Below, piece after piece: positions 45,262 to 53,549 of a stretch of 64,000 bases of DNA. The translations under genes and the position numbers were made by a program. Source of the stretch: Paenibacillus urinalis (GTDB taxonomy: Bacteria; Bacillota; Bacilli; Paenibacillales; Paenibacillaceae); assembly GCF_028747985.1 (NCBI RefSeq), contig NZ_CP118108.1:5058001-5122000 (forward strand), read 5' to 3'. The notes under the pieces are model-generated. The model ran no database searches and was not told the origin of the DNA. It saw only the letters and a program-made list of their open reading frames with translations. The stretch's first letter is position 1; every line of letters begins with the position of its first letter.

Positions 45262-45984
45262 TTACCCGACCTCGGTAAGCACGTACATACCGCTCGGGTT
45301 GTACAAATACGGCTCTTCTTCATTAAAACATTCGGGTTCATACTGGCTGGCATACGTTCTACCATAAATCTTGAATTCTTTGCCTGCACTGCTCTCTTCT
45401 TCCGTCTGCGTCAGCAGGCCATACAAGAATTGAGACATGACCTGCATTGAAGCATCCGGATCGGTATCTATGCTGATCGCTGCTTCGGGAAGGCCAAACA
45501 TCTGCATCCCGCAGGAATAGTAGTATTGCTCATTCTGCCGATAGCTGACAAAGGTATGCAGCAGCTGGTCGACTCTGGCTTCACGGGTCAGCTTGTCCCA
45601 TTCCTCGGAAGTATAAGCTTTGCCTGAATTCTCAATCTTCACCGCCAGCCCGCCGCTCTTCAGCAGAAGCTGTACTGCCGGCACGATTTTTTGTACCGCA
45701 TCCAAGCCGCCCATATAGCTCATCAGACGTAATACATGAGTATGCTTGTCCAATTTGTGCAATGCCTTGTCGTTCATCATGCCTCGTTCCGAATAATAGA
45801 AGGACTCTGACAGCTTGGCCTCATGCTCCTGGAATCGAACTTCAAACGCACGATTGTGCTTCGTATCCATCAGCAAATCTTCAGCCAGCACATATTCGCT
45901 CCGACTCTTCTTCTGAACCGAACGCTTCAGCCTGTCCCGATCCTTCCACTGACCTGGAATACATATAACTAGCTTATCATTCAT
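45262..45984 (-). CDS. DUF4261-family protein
   Basis: 240 residues, cytoplasmic, no TM helices. The core VLRLMSYMGGLDAVQKIVPAVQLLLKSGGLAVKIENSGKA and the GLPEAAISIDTDPDASMQVMSQFLYGLL end resemble DUF4261 proteins of unknown function. The frame reaches 46074, but the upstream ATG there overlaps its own AAAGG, while ATG at 45984 (MNDKLVICIPGQW) has AGAAAGGAT before it and is preferred. Confidence 0.65.
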   Translation of the reverse strand: MNDKLVICIPGQWKDRDRLKRSVQKKSRSEYVLAEDLLMDTKHNRAFEVRFQEHEAKLSESFYYSERGMMNDKALHKLDKHTHVLRLMSYMGGLDAVQKIVPAVQLLLKSGGLAVKIENSGKAYTSEEWDKLTREARVDQLLHTFVSYRQNEQYYYSCGMQMFGLPEAAISIDTDPDASMQVMSQFLYGLLTQTEEESSAGKEFKIYGRTYASQYEPECFNEEEPYLYNPSGMYVLTEVG

Positions 45985-46131
45985 TTTCGTTGAATATCCT
46001 TTCTCGTCAACACCTGAAGGTGACTTCCCGTCCTCAGCTCGGCGCTTAATCTGCTGTTCATGCCTAAGACGCATCCTTTCATTTTACCAAAACAGGGCCT
46101 AGAGTGAAAACCGTTCGTACAAGGCTCGTAC

Positions 46132-46200
46132 AAAAAAAAGCGCTGATGATTTTCGGATCAGGAACAGCCCGGTCCGGGAAACATCAGCACTCTTATTTTG
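46132..46200 (-). terminator. Terminator of the second nucleoside hydrolase gene
   Basis: GCTGATG/CATCAGC outer stem with an inner CCCGG-T-CCGGG hairpin, followed on the minus strand by eight T. Confidence 0.85.
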
Positions 46201-46211
46201 TAAGGCAGGTA

Positions 46212-47165
46212 TTAATAGCGCTTAGGCGCTGCTCTCTTCGCAAGCTCTACCAGATAGGCAAAGAAGGCATCCGGATCTGTATCATATACCAGATTTACTG
46301 GCTTGCCGTTCGGATCAATAACCGTACGTCCTTGGCTCGGACCGTCTGGAATGACGGAACAATGAACCACTTTTCGTGTAACCAGGTCTTCCCGACCCAC
46401 AGCTGCTGTCGTTAAAACATCCCACAAATAGTAGGTAGAGTTCGTCTCGCTGTATACGAGCGGCGGCACTCCGGCATAGCAGTTACCCAGGAAGTCTACA
46501 CCCTCGTAATTGCGGTCCTTCGCCCACAGATTACGTACAGCAGGGGTAAGTGGAACCTTATTCGTGCTCTCCAGCGCCACAAGATCAATCTCAATACCCG
46601 TCTGCCAGATTTGATGTGCAGCTTCCGGATCCCAGTACACGTTCCATTCCGCTGTTCCATCATGCTCCGGCTCCTGAACATTCCCGTTCTCAAACGTACC
46701 GCCCATCCAAACCAGACGTTGGATCTTCTCTTCAATCTCCGGTGCTTCCTCAAGCGCACGTGACAGATCGGTAAGCGGACCTGTGAAGAGGAGCACGGTC
46801 TTCTCTTCTGTATTGTTCAGTGTCTCAATGATATGTTTATGTGCAGGCAGCTCCGACAACGGAGCTTCCATCATGCCCGACTCGTTCAGAATCGGCAGTG
46901 CATCAACGAAGTAAGAATGAATTCTCCAGTCGCTTGGAAAAGGATTCTTACCGCGTGAATTCGATTTAGCCACTTCCACCGGATAGGTGCTGAATCGATC
47001 TATAATTTTGCGGCTTGCATCTGTTGCCGGTTCCAAATAGCCGTCCGCCGGAATAACAGATACACCGGTTACCTCAACGTTATCCATTTGCAGCAGCATA
47101 AATAGTGAAACAAGATCATCAACACCGCCGTCATGGTTAAGATATACTTTTGCCTTCTTTGTCAT
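46212..47165 (-). CDS. Nucleoside hydrolase (second copy)
   Basis: 317 residues. KVYLNHDGGVDDLVSLFMLLQM is the Asp cluster, though with NHDGGVDD in place of the more usual DTDxGxDD; LLFTGPLTDLSRALEEAPE and VWMGGTFENGNVQ are family motifs, and LWDVLTTAAVG replaces the usual HDPLAV. These changes suggest a different nucleoside or another N-ribosyl substrate from the copy at 42369. ATG follows GGGGGA. Transcribed alone, 2.8 kb from the importer operon. Confidence 0.88.
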   Translation of the reverse strand: MTKKAKVYLNHDGGVDDLVSLFMLLQMDNVEVTGVSVIPADGYLEPATDASRKIIDRFSTYPVEVAKSNSRGKNPFPSDWRIHSYFVDALPILNESGMMEAPLSELPAHKHIIETLNNTEEKTVLLFTGPLTDLSRALEEAPEIEEKIQRLVWMGGTFENGNVQEPEHDGTAEWNVYWDPEAAHQIWQTGIEIDLVALESTNKVPLTPAVRNLWAKDRNYEGVDFLGNCYAGVPPLVYSETNSTYYLWDVLTTAAVGREDLVTRKVVHCSVIPDGPSQGRTVIDPNGKPVNLVYDTDPDAFFAYLVELAKRAAPKRY

Positions 47166-47340
47166 GTTGTAAATCCCCCTGCTTGTCTAGTCTGATGCTT
47201 CATATCGGGTTAAACTTCATCCATCTTAATTCTTATCCTGCTGCAAATGCAACCATTCTGCTGATATTATCTCTTTACTAATGCAAAAGGGCATGTTAGC
47301 CTCTATACTTCTGCTAACATGCCCCTAATTATATATTTTT

Positions 47341-49572
47341 TTACATTTTCTGTTGTTGATCTGCAGTCTGAACCGCTTCCTTACGGCTCAGCTTGCCTGG
47401 CCAGAAGGCCCATCTTCCCAGCACGGTAGTAATTGCAGGAACTAGGAACGGTCTTACAATGAAGGTATCCAGCATCACACCAAGCGCTGTAATAATACCG
47501 AACTGCACCAGTACCTGTATCGGCAGTGTCGCCAGAACGGCGAAGGTTCCTGCCAGAATAAGTCCTGCAGAGGTTATAACAGAGCTGGTCTCTCCAACCC
47601 CTTCTTTGATCGCCTGCTTGAGCGGCATCTGCTTGCGCTTCTGCCAAATGCTTGAGACCATGAAGATATTATAGTCCTCTCCGAGTGCAACAAGGAATAC
47701 AAAAGCATATAGCGGAATTGCTCCCTGAATGGCGTCCGCTCCAAGGCCGTAATGAATAATAAGCCAGCCGAGGCCGAGCGCCGAGAAGTAAGACAGAATG
47801 ACGGTCCCGATTAAATAAAGGGTGGCCACGATGGAGCGCAGATAGAGCAGCAAGAGCAGGCTGATCAGACCAATAACAACCGGAATGATCACTCTGGAAT
47901 CCCGTTCGCCCGTAATCTCGGAGTCATACTGTGCAGCTGTCTGCCCGCTGATCCATACGTGATCCTCAGGACTGGCCACGCCGGCTGCAGCCAGTGAGGC
48001 TTCTGCCTCTGCTCTCAGATCGGGAATGTGCTGCATCGCCTCCATGGAATACGGATTCATGGACAGCTCTACATCATAGCCCGCAATCTGGCTGTTCTCA
48101 GCCCCTTGCTGCGGTTCAGACACCAGATCTACATATTCAAGCCCAGCCAAACGCTCTCCAAGGTCAACCTCTTCCCCCTTGGTGTCCACCATTACTTTGA
48201 CCGGAGCAAGCTCTCCCTCAGAGAACTGCTCACCAATGATCGTAAAGCCTTCACGTGAAGGCACATCCTCCGGGAAGGAGGACAGCAGATCATAGGTGAA
48301 TTTCACCTGCGGTGAGAATGCAGCAAGCACACTTAGCAGCAGCACAGCTGATATGATAACCGTCCATGGACGTGTCGTAACGATTTTGCCCACCTTACTC
48401 TCCTTCTCCTTATGCGGAGCAGGAACCGGCTTGCCTTTCTTCTTCGCATGCACTGCAGCGAGCTCAGGTGTTCTTGGCACAAACGGATAGAAGGAGGCCC
48501 GGCCAAAAATCGCAAGCAGTGCAGGAATCAGTGTCAGGCTGGCAATAAACATGATCAGAATCGACAGGCTGAATGGAACTGCAAAGCGCTGATAAGCCCC
48601 ATACTCGGCTAACAACAGAGCAAACAAGGAAATCACAACGGTAAAGCCGCTCATGGCGATAGCGCCTGAGGAGGTCATAATCGCCTTGAACAGAGCCTTC
48701 TTCTTGTCAGATTCATGCCACAGCAGCTGGCGAAACTTCGAAATGATAAACAGACAGTAATCTGTACCTGCCCCGAACAGAAGCACGGTCATAATGGCAA
48801 TGGACTGAGAATCCACTGTGATCAGGCCTTGATCAGCCAGTAGCCCGAGCAGGGGACTGGTCACCATATAGGCAAAGCCAACCCCGATCAGCGGGATGAT
48901 TGCCAAGATCGGAGATCGGTATATAAGTAACAGAAGGATTAGTACTAACAATACGGTTGCGATGAGCAGGGATACATCCGCATCCTCGAACAACCCGGTA
49001 GCATCAATGGAGATACCGACGGGTCCGGTTACACGCGCACTCAGCTCGTCACCATTGATATCGGCTTCAAAAGGACTCGCACCGTATAACTCCTCAGCCT
49101 TGACCTCCAGCTGTTTGATTCCTTCCTCCAGAGCAGCTGCATCCGCGGCTTCATCAAAGAACACCGGAAGTATAATCGTGCTGCGGTCTTCAGACAGTTG
49201 GGCATCCAGTGCCGGAGGCGGCAGCTCATGCAGCGGGACAACCAGGCTCTGATTAGCCACAGGCTTGCTTGTCAGTTCTTCGGTAAGCTGCTGAAGGTTG
49301 GTTAAATCCTCATCTTGCAGCCCGCCCTCCCGGTGCCACACGATTAGTGCTGGAACACCTGTATTGTTCGGAAACTCCTGAGCAGCCAGACGCTCTGCCT
49401 GTACGGATGCCTTGTCATCGGCAAGGTTCTCCGCATTGTTATTCTCACGTTCACCTACGGCAGGCAGCGTCAGGTTAAGAACGAGAGCGAGGACGATCCA
49501 TACGAGGAGCGTAATCCATTTGCTTCGCTTTCCTGCAACCCATTTACCATAATCCGGGCCGGATTCAAGCAT
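47341..49572 (-). CDS. MMPL/RND-family membrane transporter (YdfJ-like)
   Basis: 743 residues, two repeats each of one TM helix, a large outer loop and five TM helices. Markers include FGAGTDYCLFIISKFR and ALGEDYNIFMVSSIWQKR, the GxxxDYxxF motifs of the proton-relay TM helix in each half. Likely exporter of a lipid or hydrophobic compound using the proton gradient. The frame reaches 49632, but ATG at 49572 follows AAAAAGGAGAG and is chosen. Divergent from the TetR gene, which is its likely repressor. Confidence 0.92.
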   Translation of the reverse strand: MLESGPDYGKWVAGKRSKWITLLVWIVLALVLNLTLPAVGERENNNAENLADDKASVQAERLAAQEFPNNTGVPALIVWHREGGLQDEDLTNLQQLTEELTSKPVANQSLVVPLHELPPPALDAQLSEDRSTIILPVFFDEAADAAALEEGIKQLEVKAEELYGASPFEADINGDELSARVTGPVGISIDATGLFEDADVSLLIATVLLVLILLLLIYRSPILAIIPLIGVGFAYMVTSPLLGLLADQGLITVDSQSIAIMTVLLFGAGTDYCLFIISKFRQLLWHESDKKKALFKAIMTSSGAIAMSGFTVVISLFALLLAEYGAYQRFAVPFSLSILIMFIASLTLIPALLAIFGRASFYPFVPRTPELAAVHAKKKGKPVPAPHKEKESKVGKIVTTRPWTVIISAVLLLSVLAAFSPQVKFTYDLLSSFPEDVPSREGFTIIGEQFSEGELAPVKVMVDTKGEEVDLGERLAGLEYVDLVSEPQQGAENSQIAGYDVELSMNPYSMEAMQHIPDLRAEAEASLAAAGVASPEDHVWISGQTAAQYDSEITGERDSRVIIPVVIGLISLLLLLYLRSIVATLYLIGTVILSYFSALGLGWLIIHYGLGADAIQGAIPLYAFVFLVALGEDYNIFMVSSIWQKRKQMPLKQAIKEGVGETSSVITSAGLILAGTFAVLATLPIQVLVQFGIITALGVMLDTFIVRPFLVPAITTVLGRWAFWPGKLSRKEAVQTADQQQKM

Positions 49573-49695
49573 TATAGTTCTCTCCTTTTTGGATATTGCT
49601 TTTTTTGAATTCAATTCATAACACCGACTCATTTAACTTGAATAAGGAAACCATTAATAATATGATCAAAGCAATTATATATACCGGAAGGTTAA

Positions 49696-49717
49696 TTATC
49701 AAGTTTAATTTTGATAA
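49696..49717. promoter_or_regulatory. Candidate TetR operator between MMPL and TetR genes
   Basis: Perfect 7-bp inverted repeat TTATCAA (49696-49702) and TTGATAA (49711-49717) with an 8-base spacer, in the 185-bp divergent promoter region, 41 bp before the TetR start codon. Confidence 0.55.
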
Positions 49718-49757
49718 AATTCGTATCTTGTCATAAACTGTTCACAGGAGGTTTCAT

Positions 49758-50375
49758 ATGAAAAATACACAAACCCCGCGTACGCCGGGCAGACCCAAGC
49801 AAACCCATGATCAAGTTCCGATTCAGGAGACGATACTCAGGACAGCCTCCATACTCTTCATGGAGAACGGTTATGAGCCGGTATCGCTTGCTCAAATCGC
49901 CAAAATATGTAATGTGACCAAGGCATCCATCTACTATCATTTCACTAGCAAGCCTGAGCTCTTCAAGATTTCTGTGACGACCATGCTGACGAATGGGTAC
50001 AAGCATACAGCAAAGTTCCTTGAAGAAGCTGATACATTCGAACAAGGGCTGCTTCGCGTTGCCGAGGCCAAGATCGCTAGACCTCACGCGGAGATGGAGA
50101 CGATTATGCGTGAAGCCGAAGCGTTCTTAAGCCCGGAGCAGATCAAGGAAATTCGAGATGCAGAATACCGCATCTATGAAGTGATGTCTGTTCATTTTGA
50201 GAAGGCTATGGAACAAGGTGTACTTAAGAAAGGCAATGCCATGCTCCTCGCCCAGGCTTTCACAGCGATGCTGATGCTCGGCAATCGGGAGGACACAAGA
50301 ATTCAGTACCCCGCCCCGCTAGATCTTGCACAAGTGCTGGTCGAATTGTTTCTGCAAGGTGCTGCGCAGCAATAA
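49758..50375 (+). CDS. TetR-family transcriptional regulator
   Basis: 205 residues. The N-terminal HTH is ILRTASILFMENGYEPVSLAQIAKICNVTKASIYYHFTSKPELF (about 25-70); the rest is the all-helical ligand-binding and dimer domain. ATG follows CAGGAGG. Divergent from the MMPL exporter, so it probably represses both itself and the exporter until a hydrophobic ligand binds. Confidence 0.93.
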   Translation: MKNTQTPRTPGRPKQTHDQVPIQETILRTASILFMENGYEPVSLAQIAKICNVTKASIYYHFTSKPELFKISVTTMLTNGYKHTAKFLEEADTFEQGLLRVAEAKIARPHAEMETIMREAEAFLSPEQIKEIRDAEYRIYEVMSVHFEKAMEQGVLKKGNAMLLAQAFTAMLMLGNREDTRIQYPAPLDLAQVLVELFLQGAAQQ

Positions 50376-50407
50376 AGAACGGAGCTCATGGTGAGTCTCC
50401 GTTCTTT
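50374..50407. terminator. Bidirectional terminator shared by tetR and the lipid kinase gene
   Basis: Perfect 11-bp stem AAAGAACGGAG (50374-50384) with CTCCGTTCTTT (50397-50407). One arm begins in the tetR stop codon and the other lies inside the last codons of the kinase gene. Confidence 0.9.
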
Positions 50408-51285
50408 GGCATGAGAAATTTCAGTCTGCGCTCCAGCACCTTTATCTCAGCCGGTGCAGAGAGATAGACTTCTCCATCCGTATCTGCCGGCATCTCTCCT
50501 TCTGTCTGCAGATGAATATGACTCGCCTTGAAATATTTCAGGCTGTCATTATGCGGCTCCCACCTGCCTTCCGGCTTCCTTGCCAGCAGCTCCCGGAGAA
50601 GAGGGATACCCGCCTGGCGTATGATGAGTACATCAAATTGTCCATCCGTAAGCGAATCCTTGGCAAATGGCAGTGTGCTGGTGCCTAGAGACCTGCCGTT
50701 CGATACATAGATCATCACAGCCTCATCTTCAATCTGTATGCTCTCCGTCTTCAGCTGATAACGAAAAGGTTCGGCAGCCCGAATCGTCTGCAGTGTACTG
50801 ATGAAATAGCTCAGCTTGCCGAGTGATCCTTTGAGGGTCGGATCAATATTTTCAGAAGTCTCCGTTATGATCCCAACTCCGAAGAAATTCGTGAATACCC
50901 GATCATTGGCCATGCCAAGATCCAGGCTTACCGCGTCTCCGTGGATCAAAGCCTCCGCCGCCTGAGGCACATTGATCGGAATACCGAGCGTTCGTGCAAA
51001 ATCATTACAGGTCCCGCCCGGCAATATGCCTACTACAGGCGGACGATGAAGCTGTGCCAGCCCGTTAATGCATTCATGAACTGTACCGTCTCCACCCAGA
51101 ATAAAGACCGCATCCACATCTTCGCCCCGCTCTCGGCATATCTTCTCCCCGTCTCCTGCTCTCTGAGTCTTCATAACCACAAGCTCTGGAATAACAGGGG
51201 CCAGCGCAGACACCGCTCCGCCGACCATACTCATTGCCGAACCCGCTGCTTCGTTATGGATGAGGAGTGCTTTTTGAATATCCAT
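50386..51285 (-). CDS. Diacylglycerol/lipid kinase (YegS/DgkB-type)
   Basis: 299 residues. FILGGDGTVHECINGL is the nucleotide-binding GGDGT motif and VGILPGGTCNDFARTLGIP the second glycine-rich motif; VSLDLGMANDRVFTNFFGVGI continues the family pattern. It phosphorylates a lipid such as diacylglycerol at the inner membrane face. ATG follows GGGGAGGAG. The stop codon TGA lies in the loop of the shared terminator hairpin. Confidence 0.92.
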   Translation of the reverse strand: MDIQKALLIHNEAAGSAMSMVGGAVSALAPVIPELVVMKTQRAGDGEKICRERGEDVDAVFILGGDGTVHECINGLAQLHRPPVVGILPGGTCNDFARTLGIPINVPQAAEALIHGDAVSLDLGMANDRVFTNFFGVGIITETSENIDPTLKGSLGKLSYFISTLQTIRAAEPFRYQLKTESIQIEDEAVMIYVSNGRSLGTSTLPFAKDSLTDGQFDVLIIRQAGIPLLRELLARKPEGRWEPHNDSLKYFKASHIHLQTEGEMPADTDGEVYLSAPAEIKVLERRLKFLMPKNGDSP

Positions 51286-51389
51286 GCTTATCTCCTCCCC
51301 ACCAAAATCAAGTCTTTACTTCTATATATCTACCCTAAATGAGGAAGAAATAAAACAAGCTCAGCGCTGCAGACGATGAACCGATCGCT

Positions 51390-52700
51390 TTATTGTGTAC
51401 CCATTGGATCATTTATGGACCCCACGAACAGCCAGGCTCCCGTATCCTCATCCTCAATGACTGTAAAGAAGGGCCGATTGATATTCATCACTTTGGTATC
51501 TGTGACCATTGCCGCTGATTCTTCCATAGCCACGGAAGTCGCTGCCGCTGCCTCGGAGCCCTTTTCATTCACTTCAAGCACGGCTTTATGCTGTACATCA
51601 CTAATGAATAAGTTCCCACCTGACATTCTTGAGAAGTCAGCGCCTTGGCCAAAAGCCGATTTCATCCCCATATTCTTAAGCGAGTCTACCAGCCCGGCTT
51701 CATATTCGACCTTGTATTTCGGCATGGAGAGCTGAACCAGATGTTCATCGAATGGAGCGGCAAATACTTCAGGCTGCTGTATCAGCTGCTTCATGGTGTC
51801 ATCCAAGCTCTTGCCCTCAGCCGGCAGAATCACCAGCATGTTCATGCTTGAATCACGATATGGCAGACGAACGGCCTGCCAGTCCTCTGACTCCTTATAC
51901 CCATACAGATTGGTATCGTGCATCATCGGTATGTTCAGCTCCGTACCATCCCCGGTTGTAAAAGCCTCCTCCTTTGTTAGATTCTCATCGAAGGTGTACA
52001 GCCAGGTTCCTTTGAAATATAGGGCATTCAGCAAATAAGCTCTCACCGCGCTGTCCAGAGGCTCGCTCAGCATCTTGTCTATCAGACCTTCTGTTCTCTC
52101 ACTGACCCAGGTATTGATGGAATTCATGGCTTCCTCGGAAGACAGCTCTGCTTCCAAGATCTCAGCTCCATAGCTGGTTCCTGCCGCTTCAAGAAACGCC
52201 GGTTTTAAGGTGTATCCCGTATCTACCCAGACCGAGTTTGCTGTCATCAGCTCCACCCCTTGACCTGGGCTGTTCAGAAGCTGCATATATATGCGGCTGG
52301 CCTCATTCACCCCTTCCATACTTAAGCCAGTAAGCCCAAGTACTTCTGCCATTTCCTGCTCCGTTACACCATTGGAGCCGGTATAAGCAAGCGTTAAGGC
52401 AGAGGCAATGCTGTAGGGCGAGATCAATACATTCTTAGGCGCGGCGTCCTGAGCTTGAAGCTCCTCCATCAGCTGGATACCAAGCGTATTCTGCGATTGA
52501 ATCAACACCGGGTCTAATGCTGCAGCCAGCCGATCACGCTCCTCTGAACTTATCTGCTCGACCTTAGCAGGCAGCGTGGACAGGCTTTGCGGAATCTCTC
52601 CCTTCACATCTGCTTGAGATGCACAAGCACTTAAACCGAGCACAAGCATGATGGCCAGAAACGATCGTTTCACTGCCTTCCCTCTCTTCGTCATCAGCAT
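51390..52700 (-). CDS. Serpin, secreted lipoprotein protease inhibitor
   Basis: 436 residues. Signal peptide FLAIMLVLGLSA with lipobox Cys, then a full serpin fold: NVLISPYSIASALTLAYTGSNGVTEQEMAEVL near the N-terminus, NALYFKGTWLYTFDENLT, ISDVQHKAVLEVNEKGSEAAAATS and NRPFFTVIEDEDTGAWLFVG. The hinge KGSEAAAATS with small residues is that of inhibitory serpins. By the usual count the scissile bond falls near MEESAAM, with Ser or a neighbour at P1, which suggests an elastase- or subtilisin-like target. ATG at 52700 is chosen because the first ATG (52709) touches the binding site AAAGGGGG. Confidence 0.9.
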   Translation of the reverse strand: MLMTKRGKAVKRSFLAIMLVLGLSACASQADVKGEIPQSLSTLPAKVEQISSEERDRLAAALDPVLIQSQNTLGIQLMEELQAQDAAPKNVLISPYSIASALTLAYTGSNGVTEQEMAEVLGLTGLSMEGVNEASRIYMQLLNSPGQGVELMTANSVWVDTGYTLKPAFLEAAGTSYGAEILEAELSSEEAMNSINTWVSERTEGLIDKMLSEPLDSAVRAYLLNALYFKGTWLYTFDENLTKEEAFTTGDGTELNIPMMHDTNLYGYKESEDWQAVRLPYRDSSMNMLVILPAEGKSLDDTMKQLIQQPEVFAAPFDEHLVQLSMPKYKVEYEAGLVDSLKNMGMKSAFGQGADFSRMSGGNLFISDVQHKAVLEVNEKGSEAAAATSVAMEESAAMVTDTKVMNINRPFFTVIEDEDTGAWLFVGSINDPMGTQ

Positions 52701-52866
52701 CCTAGTCATCCCCCTTTTATATTGATAGACTCTCTCGGCAGCAGGATGGTTCCAATGATGTTAGTGTCTGGTATGGAATTTTTTTCTTAAATTCTAGCGT
52801 GTCTTATACCGCTCAAGAGGGTAATGAAGCTGTAAAATGATGTCCATAACGAGGAGGAGTGTTCCT

Positions 52867-53391
52867 ATGATTCCAGCAACGCTTGAAGAACTTGAAGCTA
52901 TTCGCAAAGAATGCCGTTCCATGGTAAATACGAGAGCCTTCGCATCCGGCGGCACTGCGCTTGTACCGATTCCCGGAACAGATGTTGTCGCGGATGTAGG
53001 CATGCTGATGCAGCTCCTGCCTGCCATTAATGATAAATTCGGCCTGTCCGAGAAGCAGCTGAGCGGTATGGATGCGGAATCCAAAGCAGCGATATACGGA
53101 CTTGTCATGTCCATGGGGAGCGCAGTAATCGGTAAGCTCATCACACGGGAACTGGTCATCAAGCTGCTCCAGAAGGTTGGCGTACGGATGGCGGCCAAAC
53201 AAGCGGCACGCATTATCCCTATCGCCGGTCACGCTTTATCTGCAGCGCTGAGCTTCTCTGCCATGCGGTATGTTGGCAATAAGCATGTAGAGGATTGCTA
53301 TAACGTCGCCAGACAGCTGATCGAGCAGAGAAGAGCGAAAGAGCTGGAAATACCGGCAGACGCTGTTATTGTAGACACGGTTAAAGTATGA
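52867..53391 (+). CDS. DUF697-like small membrane-associated protein
   Basis: 174 residues. RAFASGGTALVPIPGTDVVADVGMLMQLLPAINDKFGLSEKQL matches the DUF697 pattern (IPVPGLDVxAD), which in other proteins is fused to a GTPase domain; here it stands alone. Hydrophobic segments at about 80-100 and 120-145. The frame begins at 52837, but ATG at 52867 (MIPATLEEL) follows GAGGAG and is chosen. Function unknown. Confidence 0.7.
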   Translation: MIPATLEELEAIRKECRSMVNTRAFASGGTALVPIPGTDVVADVGMLMQLLPAINDKFGLSEKQLSGMDAESKAAIYGLVMSMGSAVIGKLITRELVIKLLQKVGVRMAAKQAARIIPIAGHALSAALSFSAMRYVGNKHVEDCYNVARQLIEQRRAKELEIPADAVIVDTVKV

Positions 53392-53435
53392 CCTGATCCA
53401 AGCTGTCCGTCATGATCATGCTGTTCATGAGAATT

Positions 53436-53498
53436 AAAAGACACCGTACCTCTTGAGAGGAGAACTCCTGCTCATTCAAGAGAGTACGGTGTCTTTTT
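53436..53498 (+). terminator. Intrinsic terminator
   Basis: AAAAGACACCGTAC paired with GTACGGTGTCTTTT, plus inner CTCTTGA/TCAAGAG pairing, followed by TTTTTGC. Confidence 0.92.
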
Positions 53499-53504
53499 GC
53501 TAGA

Positions 53505-53532
53505 TGAATCTATTTCATAATTTTCTAAGCTG
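53505..53532 (+). repeat. Dispersed intergenic motif, copy F
   Basis: TGAATCTATTTCATAATTTT then CTAAGCTG, directly after a terminator, as for copy E. The TAAGCTG part recalls TAGCTGC of copies C and D. Confidence 0.65.
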
Positions 53533-53549
53533 ACAGCAATCTACATTAA

